64,000 nucleotides of DNA from Flavobacterium luteum (GCF_008806775.1 NZ_WAEM01000004.1:124001-188000); one strand, 5' to 3'; positions 8,653 through 18,282 are shown, counted from the stretch's first letter. The notes: a model not told the origin generated them from the letters alone. Made by a program: numbers and translations.

Positions 8653-9447
8653 ATGAGTAATTCTTTACTATTAAAGAAAATAGTGCCTTTCTTTTTTACA
8701 ATTTTTCTTTTATCATGTTCTTCAAGAGAGAAAATAGTTTATTATCAGAACATAGATTCATTGCCTTCTAAGCAAAACACTAACTCATTTGAAATAAAAA
8801 TTCAACCAGACGATTTGTTAATGATAATTGTTTCTGCCGAAGAATCCGAATCTGCCATACCTTTTAATTTAAAAACATACAATGTTACAAACACAAAACA
8901 ACTTGATCTTGTTGTCGGACAACAGTCATTACAACTTTATTTAGTAGATGCAAGTGGCACTATAGAGTTTCCAGTTTTAGGTAAACTTAAAGTTAGTGGA
9001 TATACCAGAAGCGAAGTGTTAAAAATGTTTCAAGAAAAAATTTCAAAATACATCTCAAAGCCTATAATTAATCTACGTATAACTAATTTTAAATTTTCTG
9101 TTCAAGGAGAAGTAAATTTACCAGGAACTTATCAAGTAATTTCAGAACGAATCACATTAATTGAAGCCTTAACGATGGCTAAAGATTTAACTATTTATGG
9201 AAAGAGAAATAATATTTTATTGATACGTGAAATAGATGGGGTAAAATCGTACAATAGAGTAGATATTACTAAAGCAGATTTTATTAACTCTCCTTTTTAT
9301 TATTTGGCTCAGAATGATGTAATTTATGTGGAGCCAAATAAAAATAAAATAAACGGAGCAGCAGTTGGTCCAAATACGGGTGTGATTATTTCTATAACAT
9401 CGTTATTAATTACATTAATTACACTAATCATTACCTCTACAAAATAA
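8653..9447 (+). CDS. Polysaccharide export (OPX/Wza-like) lipoprotein, copy 1
   Basis: An outer-membrane polysaccharide export protein of the Wza/OPX family. The start was set at ATG 8653 instead of GTG 8635 because it gives a clean lipoprotein signal peptide ending in LLSC (Cys 22) and because the candidate promoter would start transcription near 8638. The polysaccharide export domain includes IQPDDLLMI and FPVLGKLKVSG, followed by an SLBB-like segment with the GEVNLPGTY signature. A hydrophobic helix ends the 264-residue chain, typical of the shorter Bacteroidota versions. Eight bases separate it from the tyrosine kinase gene, its usual partner. A paralogue lies at 12621. Confidence 0.9.
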   Translation: MSNSLLLKKIVPFFFTIFLLSCSSREKIVYYQNIDSLPSKQNTNSFEIKIQPDDLLMIIVSAEESESAIPFNLKTYNVTNTKQLDLVVGQQSLQLYLVDASGTIEFPVLGKLKVSGYTRSEVLKMFQEKISKYISKPIINLRITNFKFSVQGEVNLPGTYQVISERITLIEALTMAKDLTIYGKRNNILLIREIDGVKSYNRVDITKADFINSPFYYLAQNDVIYVEPNKNKINGAAVGPNTGVIISITSLLITLITLIITSTK

Positions 9448-9455
9448 AAGATTAA

Positions 9456-11837
9456 ATGTCGAAAAATAAATCTAAATCGAATACAGAAAAAGAAGAAGAG
9501 TTTTATTTAAAAGACATTTTAAGTAAATATATAGTTCATTGGAAATGGTTTTTTGTAGGAATTATATCTTTTTTAATTGCAGCTTTTTTACATTTAAGAT
9601 ATGCTACTCCTGAATACCGAGCTTCTACTACAATATTGGTAAAAGATGAAAAAAAAGGAGGTATGCTATCCGAACTTTCTGCATTTGCCGACATCGGTTT
9701 AGTAGGAGGACTTAAAAGTAATGTTGATAATGAAATTGAGATTTTAAAGTCTAGAACATTAGTTGAAAGTACTGTTAAAATGTTAGATTTGAATATTAGT
9801 ATGTTTATTCAAGGAAAGATAAACGACATTGAAACTTATAAAAAAGCTCCTATTAAATTAAATTTTATTAACAGAAAAAATAAGTTTTACGAGAGTAAAA
9901 TGATTTTTAATTTTATTGACCTCAAAAACGGAAAGTTTCAATTAGAAAGCAATTTAGATTATAATGATACAAGCACAATATTATCTAATAAGAAAGAATT
10001 TTTATATGGCGAAATAATTCATACTGAGAATGGAGATTTGATAATAAATAGATTTATTCGAGAAAAAAATAAAAAAAACAATGATGGAGCTGCAATTACA
10101 ATAGTAGTTTCACCCATTGATGATGTAGTAGATAGTTTTAAAAACCGAATAGAGGTAACATCATTAAGCAAAACTAGCAGTGTTGTTTCTGTTTCAATAA
10201 CCGACCCCGTAATTGAAAGGGCAGAAATTTTTCTGAATAATTTGATACAAATTTATAATGAAAATGCTGTTTCAGATAAGAATTTAATTTCAGAAAAGAC
10301 ATCGGAGTTTATTGCTAATAGATTAAAATTAATTACACAAGAACTTGACGGAGTTGAACAAGATGTGGAGATTTTTAAGAAAACAAACAAGCTTACCAAT
10401 ATAGAAACTGATGCAAAGTTATTTTTGGAAGGGTCTAGTGAATATAATAAAAAGATTTTAGAAGCAGAGATTCAATCCAATGTAGTCTATTCATTGTTGG
10501 AATTTATGAAAAATTCAACCAATTCTGATTTACTTCCTACAAATATTGTTTCTGGTGAAAGAGATGCTTCAGAACTTATAAATTCATATAATGAATTGAT
10601 TTTAAACAGAAATCGAATTTTAAAAACAGCAACTTCTTTAAACCCAGTAGTTGTTAAAATGGATCAAGATATACAATCTTTAAAATCTACAGTTACTTCT
10701 AGTTTAAAACGCTTACAAACAAATTTAGCTATACAGAAAAGAGATTTAAAAGCCAAGGAAGGCTCATTTAATTCTAAAATCGGAAAAATTCCAGTTCAGG
10801 AACGACAGTTTAGAGTCATTGCAAGGCAACAAAAAGTAAAAGAAGAACTCTATTTGTATTTATTACAAAAAAGAGAAGAGACTGCCATTTCGCTTTCGGC
10901 AACTGAACCTAATGCCCGAGTAGTAGATTTAGCAAAAGCACTCAAAGAACCAGTTTCTCCAAAAAAGAATGTGATATATTTTGCGGCATTTTTGTTAGGA
11001 CTTTTTATTCCATTTGCGGTTATTTATGTTAATGATTTATTAGATAATAAGATTAAGAGTAGATTAGACCTAGAAGGAAAAACCAATATTCCTTTCATAG
11101 GAGACATACCAACTTCAGATTCGCCTTTGGAAATTATGAGGCCAGATAGCCGATCCAGCTCTGCAGAAGCTCTAAGAATTATAAGGTCTAATCTAGATTT
11201 TATGGTCAACAAAGATGCTGAAAATAGCGCTAAGACCATTTTTGTAACTTCTACTATACCGCAAGAAGGAAAGACATTTGTCTCTGCAAATTTAGCAGCA
11301 ACTTTCGCTCTTTCAGGAGATAAAGTATTGTTAATAGAAATGGATATTCGTTGTCCAAGATTGGGTAAGTATTTAAACATTCAGGAAAAGGGAGTTACTA
11401 ATTATTTATCCTCTAAAGATTTAAAATTAGAAGACTTAATAGCAAAACAAGAAGGCTACGATGATTTTCATGTTTTGTCTGCGGGTAATATTCCACCTAA
11501 CCCTGCAGAGTTACTTATGAATAAAAAAGTAGATTCCTTTTTCGAATATCTAAAAACGAAATATGATTATATTATTGTAGATACTGCTCCCGTTAGTGTC
11601 GTTGCTGACACTATTTTAATCGCTAAACAAGCTGATTGCTTTGTTTATGTTTTTCGTGCTAACTTTTTAGGAAAAAGAATGCTTTCTATACCAAACAGAT
11701 TATGTAAAGAGGGAAAATTGCCAAATATGTGCTTGCTTCTAAATGATACGAATCCTAAAGCAGGAAATGGCTTTGGGTATGGCTATGGAAATAAATCCTT
11801 AAAAAAGCATTGGTATCAAAATTTTTTAAATTTTTAA
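9456..11837 (+). CDS. Polysaccharide co-polymerase / BY-type tyrosine kinase (Wzc-like), copy 1
   Basis: An inner-membrane Wzc-like protein controlling polymer length and export. Membrane segments lie near residues 33-50 and 507-527; between them is the Wzz-like periplasmic domain with a long coiled-coil stretch (about 290-480) and the PVSPKK motif before the second segment. The cytoplasmic kinase domain has Walker A in TIPQEGKTF (near 600), Walker A' in LLIEMDIRC (near 628) and Walker B in IIVDTAP (near 705). The C-terminal tail carries only a few tyrosines (GYGYGN), fewer than copy 2. It follows its OPX partner by eight bases and precedes recR. Confidence 0.92.
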   Translation: MSKNKSKSNTEKEEEFYLKDILSKYIVHWKWFFVGIISFLIAAFLHLRYATPEYRASTTILVKDEKKGGMLSELSAFADIGLVGGLKSNVDNEIEILKSRTLVESTVKMLDLNISMFIQGKINDIETYKKAPIKLNFINRKNKFYESKMIFNFIDLKNGKFQLESNLDYNDTSTILSNKKEFLYGEIIHTENGDLIINRFIREKNKKNNDGAAITIVVSPIDDVVDSFKNRIEVTSLSKTSSVVSVSITDPVIERAEIFLNNLIQIYNENAVSDKNLISEKTSEFIANRLKLITQELDGVEQDVEIFKKTNKLTNIETDAKLFLEGSSEYNKKILEAEIQSNVVYSLLEFMKNSTNSDLLPTNIVSGERDASELINSYNELILNRNRILKTATSLNPVVVKMDQDIQSLKSTVTSSLKRLQTNLAIQKRDLKAKEGSFNSKIGKIPVQERQFRVIARQQKVKEELYLYLLQKREETAISLSATEPNARVVDLAKALKEPVSPKKNVIYFAAFLLGLFIPFAVIYVNDLLDNKIKSRLDLEGKTNIPFIGDIPTSDSPLEIMRPDSRSSSAEALRIIRSNLDFMVNKDAENSAKTIFVTSTIPQEGKTFVSANLAATFALSGDKVLLIEMDIRCPRLGKYLNIQEKGVTNYLSSKDLKLEDLIAKQEGYDDFHVLSAGNIPPNPAELLMNKKVDSFFEYLKTKYDYIIVDTAPVSVVADTILIAKQADCFVYVFRANFLGKRMLSIPNRLCKEGKLPNMCLLLNDTNPKAGNGFGYGYGNKSLKKHWYQNFLNF

Positions 11838-11928
11838 ATTAAAATTTATGCTTTAGAACAGTTTGTAAGTAAGTATATCTATCTATAAAACTCTTTGATA
11901 TTTATAGGTATTAATTTAAAAATTAAAA

Positions 11929-12549
11929 ATGGAATTTTCATCTAAAGTATTAGAAAAAGCAGTTAACGAAATTTCTCAATTGCCCGGTATAGGAAAAAGA
12001 ACAGCCTTGAGATTAGTTTTGCATCTTTTAAAACAACCAAAAGAGCAAACCGTTTTTTTGTCTCAAGCATTACTAACGATGCGAGAAGAAATAAAATTTT
12101 GTTTAAATTGTCATAACCTTTCTGATGTTACAATTTGCGAAATTTGTTCTAACAAAAATAGAGACCATAAAATCATATGTGTTGTTGAAGATGTTAGAGA
12201 TGTTATGGCTATAGAGAATACAGGACAATACAGAGGTGTTTATCATGTTTTAGGAGGAAAAATATCGCCAATTGATGGTGTTGGACCAAATCAATTAAAT
12301 ATAAATTCTTTGGTTAAAAAAGTAAAATCAGGAGCAGTTTCAGAAGTAATATTTGCTTTAAGTTCCACAATGGAAGGAGACACAACTAATTTTTATATCT
12401 ACAAACAGATACAAGAAAGCAGTATAATTACATCAACAATTGCTAGAGGAATAGCTGTAGGAGATGAATTAGAATATGCCGACGAAGTAACTTTGGGCAG
12501 AAGTATTTTGCAACGAATTCCATTTGAGAACGCATTCAAAAACTATTAG
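11929..12549 (+). CDS. recR: Recombination mediator protein RecR
   Basis: RecR works with RecO (and RecF) to load RecA at single-stranded gaps. The 206-residue length is normal. Visible landmarks are the helix-hairpin-helix [11 protein letters not shown] near residues 18-28, a four-cysteine zinc motif with FCLNC and CEIC at about residues 56-72, and a Toprim domain starting with [12 protein letters not shown] near 84. It is a housekeeping gene sitting between two polysaccharide export modules, 91 bases after the first kinase gene and followed by a strong promoter-like element of its own downstream neighbour. No convincing promoter was found directly before it, so it may be read through from the first module. 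Confidence 0.96.
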   Translation: MEFSSKVLEKAVNEISQLPGIGKRTALRLVLHLLKQPKEQTVFLSQALLTMREEIKFCLNCHNLSDVTICEICSNKNRDHKIICVVEDVRDVMAIENTGQYRGVYHVLGGKISPIDGVGPNQLNINSLVKKVKSGAVSEVIFALSSTMEGDTTNFYIYKQIQESSIITSTIARGIAVGDELEYADEVTLGRSILQRIPFENAFKNY

Positions 12550-12570
12550 TTCAAATTAAACATATACCTT

Positions 12571-12600
12571 TTTGTATTTACAAATGAAAACCTATCTTTG
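12571..12600 (+). promoter_or_regulatory. Strong candidate promoter of the second export module
   Basis: TTTG at 12571-12574 and TATCTTTG at 12593-12600 match both parts of the Bacteroidota promoter (TTTG, 18 bases, TAnnTTTG). Transcription would start about seven bases after 12600, leaving a leader of roughly a dozen bases before ATG 12621. This is the best promoter match seen in the window. Confidence 0.75.
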
Positions 12601-12620
12601 TTTGGAATTTTTTTTTTAAA

Positions 12621-13403
12621 ATGAACAGAATATTAATAAATTTACTCGTATTTTTTGCATTTTTATGTACTTCATGTGTGCCAACAAATAATTTAATATA
12701 CTTACAAAAAAAAGACAACGAAAATGTTGTTGTAAATCAAATTGTTGCAAAGCCTTACAGGTTACAGGTAAATGATGTAGTGAGCATATTCATAAAAGCA
12801 ATAGATCAAAAATTAGTTGCTATGTTCAATTCTTCAGAGTCAGGAATAGCAACTAAATCTGATGTAGGATTGTATTTTGACGGATATACTGTAGACGATC
12901 ACGGTAACATTCGTATCCCAGTGTTAGGAGAAGTATCAGTTATTGGTAATACAATAGATGAAGTTAGGAAAACAGTAGAAAAAAAATTGTTAGAGGAATA
13001 TTTTAATAAAGAAGCCAATATTTTTGTAACTATTAAATTAGCGGGTTTACGATATACTATTAACGGAGAAATAGCAATACCAGGAACTAAGATATTATAT
13101 CAAGACAAAGTAAATATACTAGAAGCTATTGCAAATTCAGGAGATATTACTATTACTGGAGATAGAAAAGCGGTTACAGTTATTAGGCAATTTCCTTATG
13201 GGACTGAAATGCATGATATTGATTTGACAGATATAAATGCAATGAAATCGCCATATTTTTACGTTCAACCCAATGATTATATTTATATTAAGCCACTTAA
13301 ACAAAAAACTTGGGGAACAGGAACTACTGGAATTCAATCCTTAGGGACAATAATTACTCTTCTATCATTAGCAACAACAACTTTTTTGCTGTTAAGAAAC
13401 TAA
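12621..13403 (+). CDS. Polysaccharide export (OPX/Wza-like) lipoprotein, copy 2
   Basis: A second OPX family protein, 260 residues. The N-terminal hydrophobic stretch ends in LCTSC, so a lipoprotein is likely though the residue at -3 is Cys instead of the usual Leu. The export domain (YRLQVNDVVSIFI, IRIPVLGEVSVIG) and the SLBB-like segment with NGEIAIPGTK are in the same order as in copy 1 at 8653, and a C-terminal hydrophobic helix is present. The two copies are clearly diverged. It has its own promoter-like element and is followed by its tyrosine kinase partner eight bases after the stop. Confidence 0.9.
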   Translation: MNRILINLLVFFAFLCTSCVPTNNLIYLQKKDNENVVVNQIVAKPYRLQVNDVVSIFIKAIDQKLVAMFNSSESGIATKSDVGLYFDGYTVDDHGNIRIPVLGEVSVIGNTIDEVRKTVEKKLLEEYFNKEANIFVTIKLAGLRYTINGEIAIPGTKILYQDKVNILEAIANSGDITITGDRKAVTVIRQFPYGTEMHDIDLTDINAMKSPYFYVQPNDYIYIKPLKQKTWGTGTTGIQSLGTIITLLSLATTTFLLLRN

Positions 13404-13410
13404 TTAAAGT

Positions 13411-15873
13411 ATGATTGATACTAAAGATTTCTCTTTTTTAGAAAGCCAAAATAGCTTTGATTTTAAAGGATTTTTAATAAAAATCACAAGTTATTGGAGG
13501 TGGTTTATTATTAGTTTAATTATTACATTAACAATTGCACACCAAGTAAATATTAGAAAAGAGAAAATCTATGCAATGGAGACTTCTATTGCAATAAAAG
13601 AAGAGAATAATCCTTTTTTAACTGCTTCTACCAGTTTGGTTTTTAATTGGGGAGGAACATCAGATCAAGTTCAAATTATTTCAAATACTTTACGTTCAAG
13701 ATCTCACAACGAAATTGTTGTAAATGACCTTCAGTTTTACATAGATTATTTGCAACAAGGAGAATATAACTACAAAGACGTTTATGGGGAAATCCCTTTT
13801 CATATAATGATTGAAAAAAATAAAGGACAGTTGGCATATAGTCTAATTGGCATAAAATTTTTAAGTGAATCGGAGTATGAAATTAAAATTAAGTTTGAAA
13901 ATCCAAGTGTCTCTCTTATTCATTATTATGATAACAGTACAAGTACAACTTCTGTAGTTGAAGGAGAATTTATAAAAAAGTATAAAGTTGGAGAAAAAGT
14001 TTCGTTGCCTTTTATAAATTGGAAATTAGATATTAATGATAATCCAGGCTTTTATAAAGGGAATGAATATTTTGTTCGATTTAATGATTTAGATGGTGTG
14101 GTTTCCAAATATCAAGGTATAAGTGTTGATGTAGACGCTAAAGCATCTTCAATTTTGCAACTTTCATTAATAGGACCAAATAAAAATAGATTGGTTGATT
14201 ATTTAAATGCAACAGTGAAAATGTTAATTAAATTGCAATTGGACAGAAAAAATCAGTTTGCAACTAATACAATAAAGTTTATTGATAGCACTTTGATTTT
14301 AATGGGCAAACAGTTAAAGGATAATAGCGAAGAACTAAAATCCTTTAATAAAAACAATAACATGTTTCAGATAGAAGATGGAGGTGCTGAAGTTTCTGCT
14401 AAATTATCTGGATATGATATAAATAAAGATGAAATACAAAGGAAAATTTCGTATTGCAATTCTTTAAAATCATATTTAAAAAGCAGTGTCGATTATTCTA
14501 GACTTCCTGCTCCAACAGTTGCAGGCATCGACGATCCAAATATTGTAACAAATGTTTCTAAACTAATAGCATTATCGACACAGAGATCCGAATTAGCTTA
14601 TTCTGTTAAAAGCGATAAAATTTTTAAAGAATTTGACAATCAAATGGAAGCTTTAAAGAATGTTTTGTTAGAAAATATAGCGTCAGCGAACAGTTCACTT
14701 CTTTATGATTTAGCTTTAGTAAATAATAAAATTTCAGAATTAGAAAACAATATTAAAAAATTACCAAGTGACAAACAAGAATACCTTAAAATAGTAAGAA
14801 AGTATGATTTAAGCGACAATATTTATAATACTTTTTTACAAAAAAGAAGTGAAGCAGAAATTGCAACCGCCGCAAATTTGTCTGATATACATTTTGTAGA
14901 TCCTGCAAAAGATACTGGAGGAGGTAAAATAGGGCCAAATACAAATGTAAACTATGTTCTTGCAGTATTTTTGGGACTTCTTATTCCTTTAGTAATTATT
15001 TTTGTTATTTTTTTTCTAGAAAACTCTATACTTAACACTGAAGATATTAGTAAATTAACAAGTATTCCATTAATAGGAGTAGTCGGAATTAAATATGGAA
15101 GTTCTAATTTGTCTGTTTTCGAAAAGCCTAAATCGGCATTATCAGAATCGTTTAGAGCAATTCGTTCCTCTTTGCAGTTTTTATATAAGAAACAAGAAAT
15201 TGAGGGCTCAAAAACATTAATGATTACCTCTTCAGTTAGTGGTGAGGGAAAAACATTTTGCTCTTTAAATATAGCCACCGTTTTTGCATTAAGTGAAAAG
15301 AAAACAGTAATAGTAGGTTTAGATTTAAGAAAGCCAAGGATTTTTGATGATTTTAAAATCAAAAATGATATAGGAGTTGTGAACTTTCTAATTAAACAGA
15401 AATCAATAGACGAAGTAATACAGAAAACACATATTCCTAATCTCGATGTAATTACCTCAGGGCCTATACCTCCAAATCCTTCTGAGCTAATTATAGGTGA
15501 CAGTATGCGAGAATTCATGGATTTATTAAAGAAAAGATACGATTACATTATATTAGATACTCCGCCAGTTGGGTTAGTGTCTGATGCTATTGAGTTAGCA
15601 GAATATTCAGATGTAATTTTGTACATTATGAGACAGAATTACACCAAGAAAGACATGATTACTTTATTAAACAATAGGCTTAAAAGAGGGGAGTTAATGA
15701 ATATTAGTATCATATTTAATGGCTTTCAAAATAAAGCAAAATACGGAACAGCTTATGGCTATGGTTATGGTTATGGCTATGGTTACGGAAATTATGCTGA
15801 AGGATATCATGAAGAAGATAAAAACAAAAACATTTTTAATAAAATAAGATCAAGATTTGTTAAAAACAAATAA
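13411..15873 (+). CDS. Polysaccharide co-polymerase / BY-type tyrosine kinase (Wzc-like), copy 2
   Basis: An 820-residue Wzc-like inner-membrane protein. Membrane segments lie near residues 29-48 and 515-540 with the periplasmic chain-length domain and a coiled coil between. The kinase domain has Walker A in SSVSGEGKTF (near 607), Walker A' in VGLDLRKPR (near 635) and Walker B in IILDTPPVG (near 713). The tail has six consecutive Tyr-Gly pairs and further tyrosines, the expected site of trans-autophosphorylation. Compared with copy 1 the tail is far richer in tyrosine, which hints that the two kinases are regulated differently. Confidence 0.93.
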   Translation: MIDTKDFSFLESQNSFDFKGFLIKITSYWRWFIISLIITLTIAHQVNIRKEKIYAMETSIAIKEENNPFLTASTSLVFNWGGTSDQVQIISNTLRSRSHNEIVVNDLQFYIDYLQQGEYNYKDVYGEIPFHIMIEKNKGQLAYSLIGIKFLSESEYEIKIKFENPSVSLIHYYDNSTSTTSVVEGEFIKKYKVGEKVSLPFINWKLDINDNPGFYKGNEYFVRFNDLDGVVSKYQGISVDVDAKASSILQLSLIGPNKNRLVDYLNATVKMLIKLQLDRKNQFATNTIKFIDSTLILMGKQLKDNSEELKSFNKNNNMFQIEDGGAEVSAKLSGYDINKDEIQRKISYCNSLKSYLKSSVDYSRLPAPTVAGIDDPNIVTNVSKLIALSTQRSELAYSVKSDKIFKEFDNQMEALKNVLLENIASANSSLLYDLALVNNKISELENNIKKLPSDKQEYLKIVRKYDLSDNIYNTFLQKRSEAEIATAANLSDIHFVDPAKDTGGGKIGPNTNVNYVLAVFLGLLIPLVIIFVIFFLENSILNTEDISKLTSIPLIGVVGIKYGSSNLSVFEKPKSALSESFRAIRSSLQFLYKKQEIEGSKTLMITSSVSGEGKTFCSLNIATVFALSEKKTVIVGLDLRKPRIFDDFKIKNDIGVVNFLIKQKSIDEVIQKTHIPNLDVITSGPIPPNPSELIIGDSMREFMDLLKKRYDYIILDTPPVGLVSDAIELAEYSDVILYIMRQNYTKKDMITLLNNRLKRGELMNISIIFNGFQNKAKYGTAYGYGYGYGYGYGNYAEGYHEEDKNKNIFNKIRSRFVKNK
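15754..15789 (+). repeat. Six in-frame Tyr-Gly repeats in the kinase tail
   Basis: Six 6-base units (TATGGY-like) encode alternating Tyr and Gly in the C-terminal phosphorylation tail of the kinase. Gain or loss of a unit would change tyrosine number without breaking the frame. Confidence 0.85.
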
Positions 15874-15880
15874 AAATAAA

Positions 15881-16861
15881 ATGAATCAAAAAGTTAAAAT
15901 TCTAATTACTGGAGGAGCAGGTTTTATTGGTTCTAACCTTTGTGAATATTTTTTGTCTAAAGAATATCAAGTTGTTTGTTTGGATAATTTTGCAACTGGA
16001 CATCGACACAATTTAAGTTCATTCATTAATAATAAAAACTTCACTTTGATAGAAGGTGACATCAGAAATTTGTCTGATTGCCACAAAGCTGTTGGTGGAG
16101 TAGATTTTGTTTTGCATCAAGCGGCTTTAGGCTCGGTTCCTCGTTCTATTAATGATCCAATCACCACAAATGATGTAAATGTTTCAGGATTTTTAAATAT
16201 GCTTGTAGCTTCTCGTGATGCAAAAGTGAAACGGTTTATATATGCCGCTAGCTCCTCAACTTATGGCGATTCTGAAAGTCTTCCAAAAGTAGAAGAAAAT
16301 ATCGGCAAACCATTATCTCCTTATGCCATTACTAAATATGTTAACGAGTTGTATGCTGAAATTTTCAGTAAAAGTTATGGTTTAGAAACCATAGGATTAC
16401 GTTATTTTAATGTTTTTGGTAGAAAACAAGATCCTAATGGTGCTTATGCAGCAGTAATTCCAAAATTTGTAATGCAATTAATGGCACACGAAAGCCCCGT
16501 TATTAATGGAGATGGGAATTTTTCCAGAGATTTTACTTATATCGATAATGTCATTCAAATGAATGAATTAGCAATAAAAATAACAAATCCTGAGGCAATA
16601 AATACCGTATACAACACTGCTTACGGAGATAGAACAACATTAAATGATTTAGTTAAATATCTAAAAGAATCACTTTCTAAATACGATAAAGTAATTGCAA
16701 GTTTACCAATAATACATGGACCAAATAGAGCGGGAGATATCCCTCATTCTTTGGCAAGTATTGACAAAGCAAAAAAGTTGTTAAACTATAAACCATTATT
16801 TTCTATGCAAAAAGGTTTAGATGAAGCTGTAAAATGGTATTGGTCTAATTTAAAAAAATAA
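15881..16861 (+). CDS. tviC: UDP-GlcNAc/UDP-GlcNAcA 4-epimerase (TviC/WbpP type)
   Basis: An extended SDR epimerase of 326 residues. ATG 15881 is preferred over the upstream TTG at 15857, which would overlap the kinase gene and add an unlikely leader. Features are the NAD-binding TGGAGFIGS near residues 10-18, the LDNFATGHRHNL segment typical of WbpP/TviC, ASSSTYG near 124 and the catalytic YAITK near 148. Family members interconvert UDP-GlcNAc(A) and UDP-GalNAc(A). The next gene is a TviB-like dehydrogenase, so the pair most likely yields UDP-GalNAcA, as in Vi antigen synthesis. The order of oxidation and epimerisation is not shown by sequence. Confidence 0.88.
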   Translation: MNQKVKILITGGAGFIGSNLCEYFLSKEYQVVCLDNFATGHRHNLSSFINNKNFTLIEGDIRNLSDCHKAVGGVDFVLHQAALGSVPRSINDPITTNDVNVSGFLNMLVASRDAKVKRFIYAASSSTYGDSESLPKVEENIGKPLSPYAITKYVNELYAEIFSKSYGLETIGLRYFNVFGRKQDPNGAYAAVIPKFVMQLMAHESPVINGDGNFSRDFTYIDNVIQMNELAIKITNPEAINTVYNTAYGDRTTLNDLVKYLKESLSKYDKVIASLPIIHGPNRAGDIPHSLASIDKAKKLLNYKPLFSMQKGLDEAVKWYWSNLKK

Positions 16862-16880
16862 TATTTTTAATTCTCTATAA

Positions 16881-18155
16881 ATGAAAATAGCAGTAATTGG
16901 TTTAGGATATGTAGGATTGCCATTAGCGCGATTATTTGCAACAAAATATTCAGTTGTTGGTTTTGATATCAATAAATCTAGGGTTGACGAATTAAATTCA
17001 GGTATTGATAGTACTTTAGAAATAGATAAATCTTTATTAGAATCTGTTTTATTAAAGCAACCAACACAAAATGCCATAGGATTATTATGTTCCACAAATT
17101 TAGAAGATATAAAAGATTGTAATTACTATATTGTAACTGTTCCAACTCCAGTAGATAAAAATAACAGACCTGATTTAACTCCTTTATATAAATCTAGTGA
17201 AACAGTTGGTAAAGTACTAAAGAAAGGGGATATTGTAATATATGAATCTACAGTTTATCCAGGTGTTACAGAAGACGAGTGCGTACCAGTACTTGAGAGA
17301 GTAAGTGGTTTAGAATTTAATATTGATTTTTTTGCGGGGTATTCTCCTGAAAGAATTAATCCAGGAGACAAGCAACATACTGTCGAAAAAATATTAAAAG
17401 TAACAGCAGGTTCAACTCCTGAAATTGGTATAAAAGTAAATGATTTGTATAAATCAGTTATAACGGCAGGTACGCATTTAGCTCCAACAATCAAAGTTGC
17501 CGAGGCTGCAAAAGTTATTGAGAATTCACAAAGAGATATCAATATTGCTTTTGTAAATGAACTATCTAAAATATTTAATATTCTCGGAATAGATACACAT
17601 GATGTACTTGAAGCTGCAGGAACAAAATGGAATTTTCTTCCATTCAAACCAGGATTGGTTGGTGGACATTGTATAGGCGTAGACCCTTATTATTTGGCTC
17701 AAAAGGCACAAGAAATGGGCTATCATCCTGAAATTATTTTAGCAGGAAGAAGACTCAATGATAGTATGGGAGAGTACGTTGCTTCTCAAGTAGTTAAACT
17801 AATGATAAAAAAAGGAGTCGTTGTAAACGGGGCTAGTCTATTAATGCTAGGGATAACATTTAAAGAAAATTGCCCAGATGTAAGAAACACTAAAATCGTT
17901 GATGTTATTGCAGCATTAAAAGAATATGGAATTTTTGTAGATATATACGATCCTTGGGCAAATCCTTCAGAAGTAAAGCATGAATATGGCTTGATAACGA
18001 CTAATGCTTTTCCGTCAAAAAAATACGATGCTATAATTTTAGGAGTGGCTCACAATGAGTTCTCTCTTATAGATTATTCTTTAATTAAGAATGAAAGCTC
18101 TGTACTATATGACGTTAAAGGTATTTTAGGAAATCTTGCCGATGGTAAATTATAA
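16881..18155 (+). CDS. tviB: UDP-GlcNAc 6-dehydrogenase (TviB/WbpA type)
   Basis: A 424-residue nucleotide-sugar dehydrogenase that oxidises C6 of UDP-GlcNAc to UDP-GlcNAcA with two NAD+. The N-terminal Rossmann motif is GLGYVGLPLA (residues 7-16); the catalytic cysteine lies in GGHCIGVDPYY near residue 262; the C-terminal UDP-binding domain includes GITFKENCPDVRNTK. VPTPVDKNNRPDL is the form seen in the TviB/WbpA branch and differs from the UDP-glucose dehydrogenase found next. It is 19 bases after the epimerase gene, forming one functional pair. Confidence 0.92.
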   Translation: MKIAVIGLGYVGLPLARLFATKYSVVGFDINKSRVDELNSGIDSTLEIDKSLLESVLLKQPTQNAIGLLCSTNLEDIKDCNYYIVTVPTPVDKNNRPDLTPLYKSSETVGKVLKKGDIVIYESTVYPGVTEDECVPVLERVSGLEFNIDFFAGYSPERINPGDKQHTVEKILKVTAGSTPEIGIKVNDLYKSVITAGTHLAPTIKVAEAAKVIENSQRDINIAFVNELSKIFNILGIDTHDVLEAAGTKWNFLPFKPGLVGGHCIGVDPYYLAQKAQEMGYHPEIILAGRRLNDSMGEYVASQVVKLMIKKGVVVNGASLLMLGITFKENCPDVRNTKIVDVIAALKEYGIFVDIYDPWANPSEVKHEYGLITTNAFPSKKYDAIILGVAHNEFSLIDYSLIKNESSVLYDVKGILGNLADGKL

Positions 18156-18182
18156 TAAATAAAATAGCTAATAAAAATAAGT

Positions 18183-18214
18183 TTGATATGAAATCGCCAC
18201 AAGCTATAAGTTTG
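18183..18214 (+). promoter_or_regulatory. Candidate promoter of the UDP-glucose dehydrogenase gene
   Basis: TTG at 18183-18185 and TAAGTTTG at 18207-18214 are 21 bases apart and match the TTG / TAnnTTTG pattern. It lies inside the conserved leader at 18188-18282 and would leave a transcript leader of about 60 bases. A second TAAGTTTG occurs at 18178-18185 but lacks an upstream partner. Confidence 0.5.
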
Positions 18215-18282
18215 TTCAAAACAAACACCTAAAAGTAAAAGACGATACTATATATGACCAAAAAAAAATAAAATTAACATAT
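18188..18282 (+). repeat. Conserved 95-base leader, copy A
   Basis: This stretch resembles the 95 bases before the gene at 62744. Both begin with the identical ATGAAATCGCCA exactly 95 bases before the start codon, share ACACCT about 40 bases in, share CGATA then ATATATGACC at the same offset, and end with ACATAT before ATGAAAA. In copy A the first ATG opens a 14-codon frame starting Met-Lys-Ser-Pro. It may be a regulatory leader or a recombination footprint. Confidence 0.65.

Noticed and set aside
11024..11380. 118-codon open frame on the minus strand
   Set aside because: Lies inside the first Wzc-like kinase gene and shows no motif.
11838..11928. Promoter before recR
   Set aside because: TTTG words occur but no TAnnTTTG element at a suitable distance could be found.
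14952..15518. 188-codon open frame on the minus strand
   Set aside because: Opposite the kinase domain of the second Wzc-like protein, whose Walker motifs prove the + strand frame.
15857..15880. TTG start extending the TviC-like epimerase by eight residues
   Set aside because: It overlaps the kinase gene, and ATG 15881 gives a normal SDR N-terminus.
17255..17647. 130-codon open frame on the minus strand
   Set aside because: Opposite the TviB-like dehydrogenase; no recognisable protein features.
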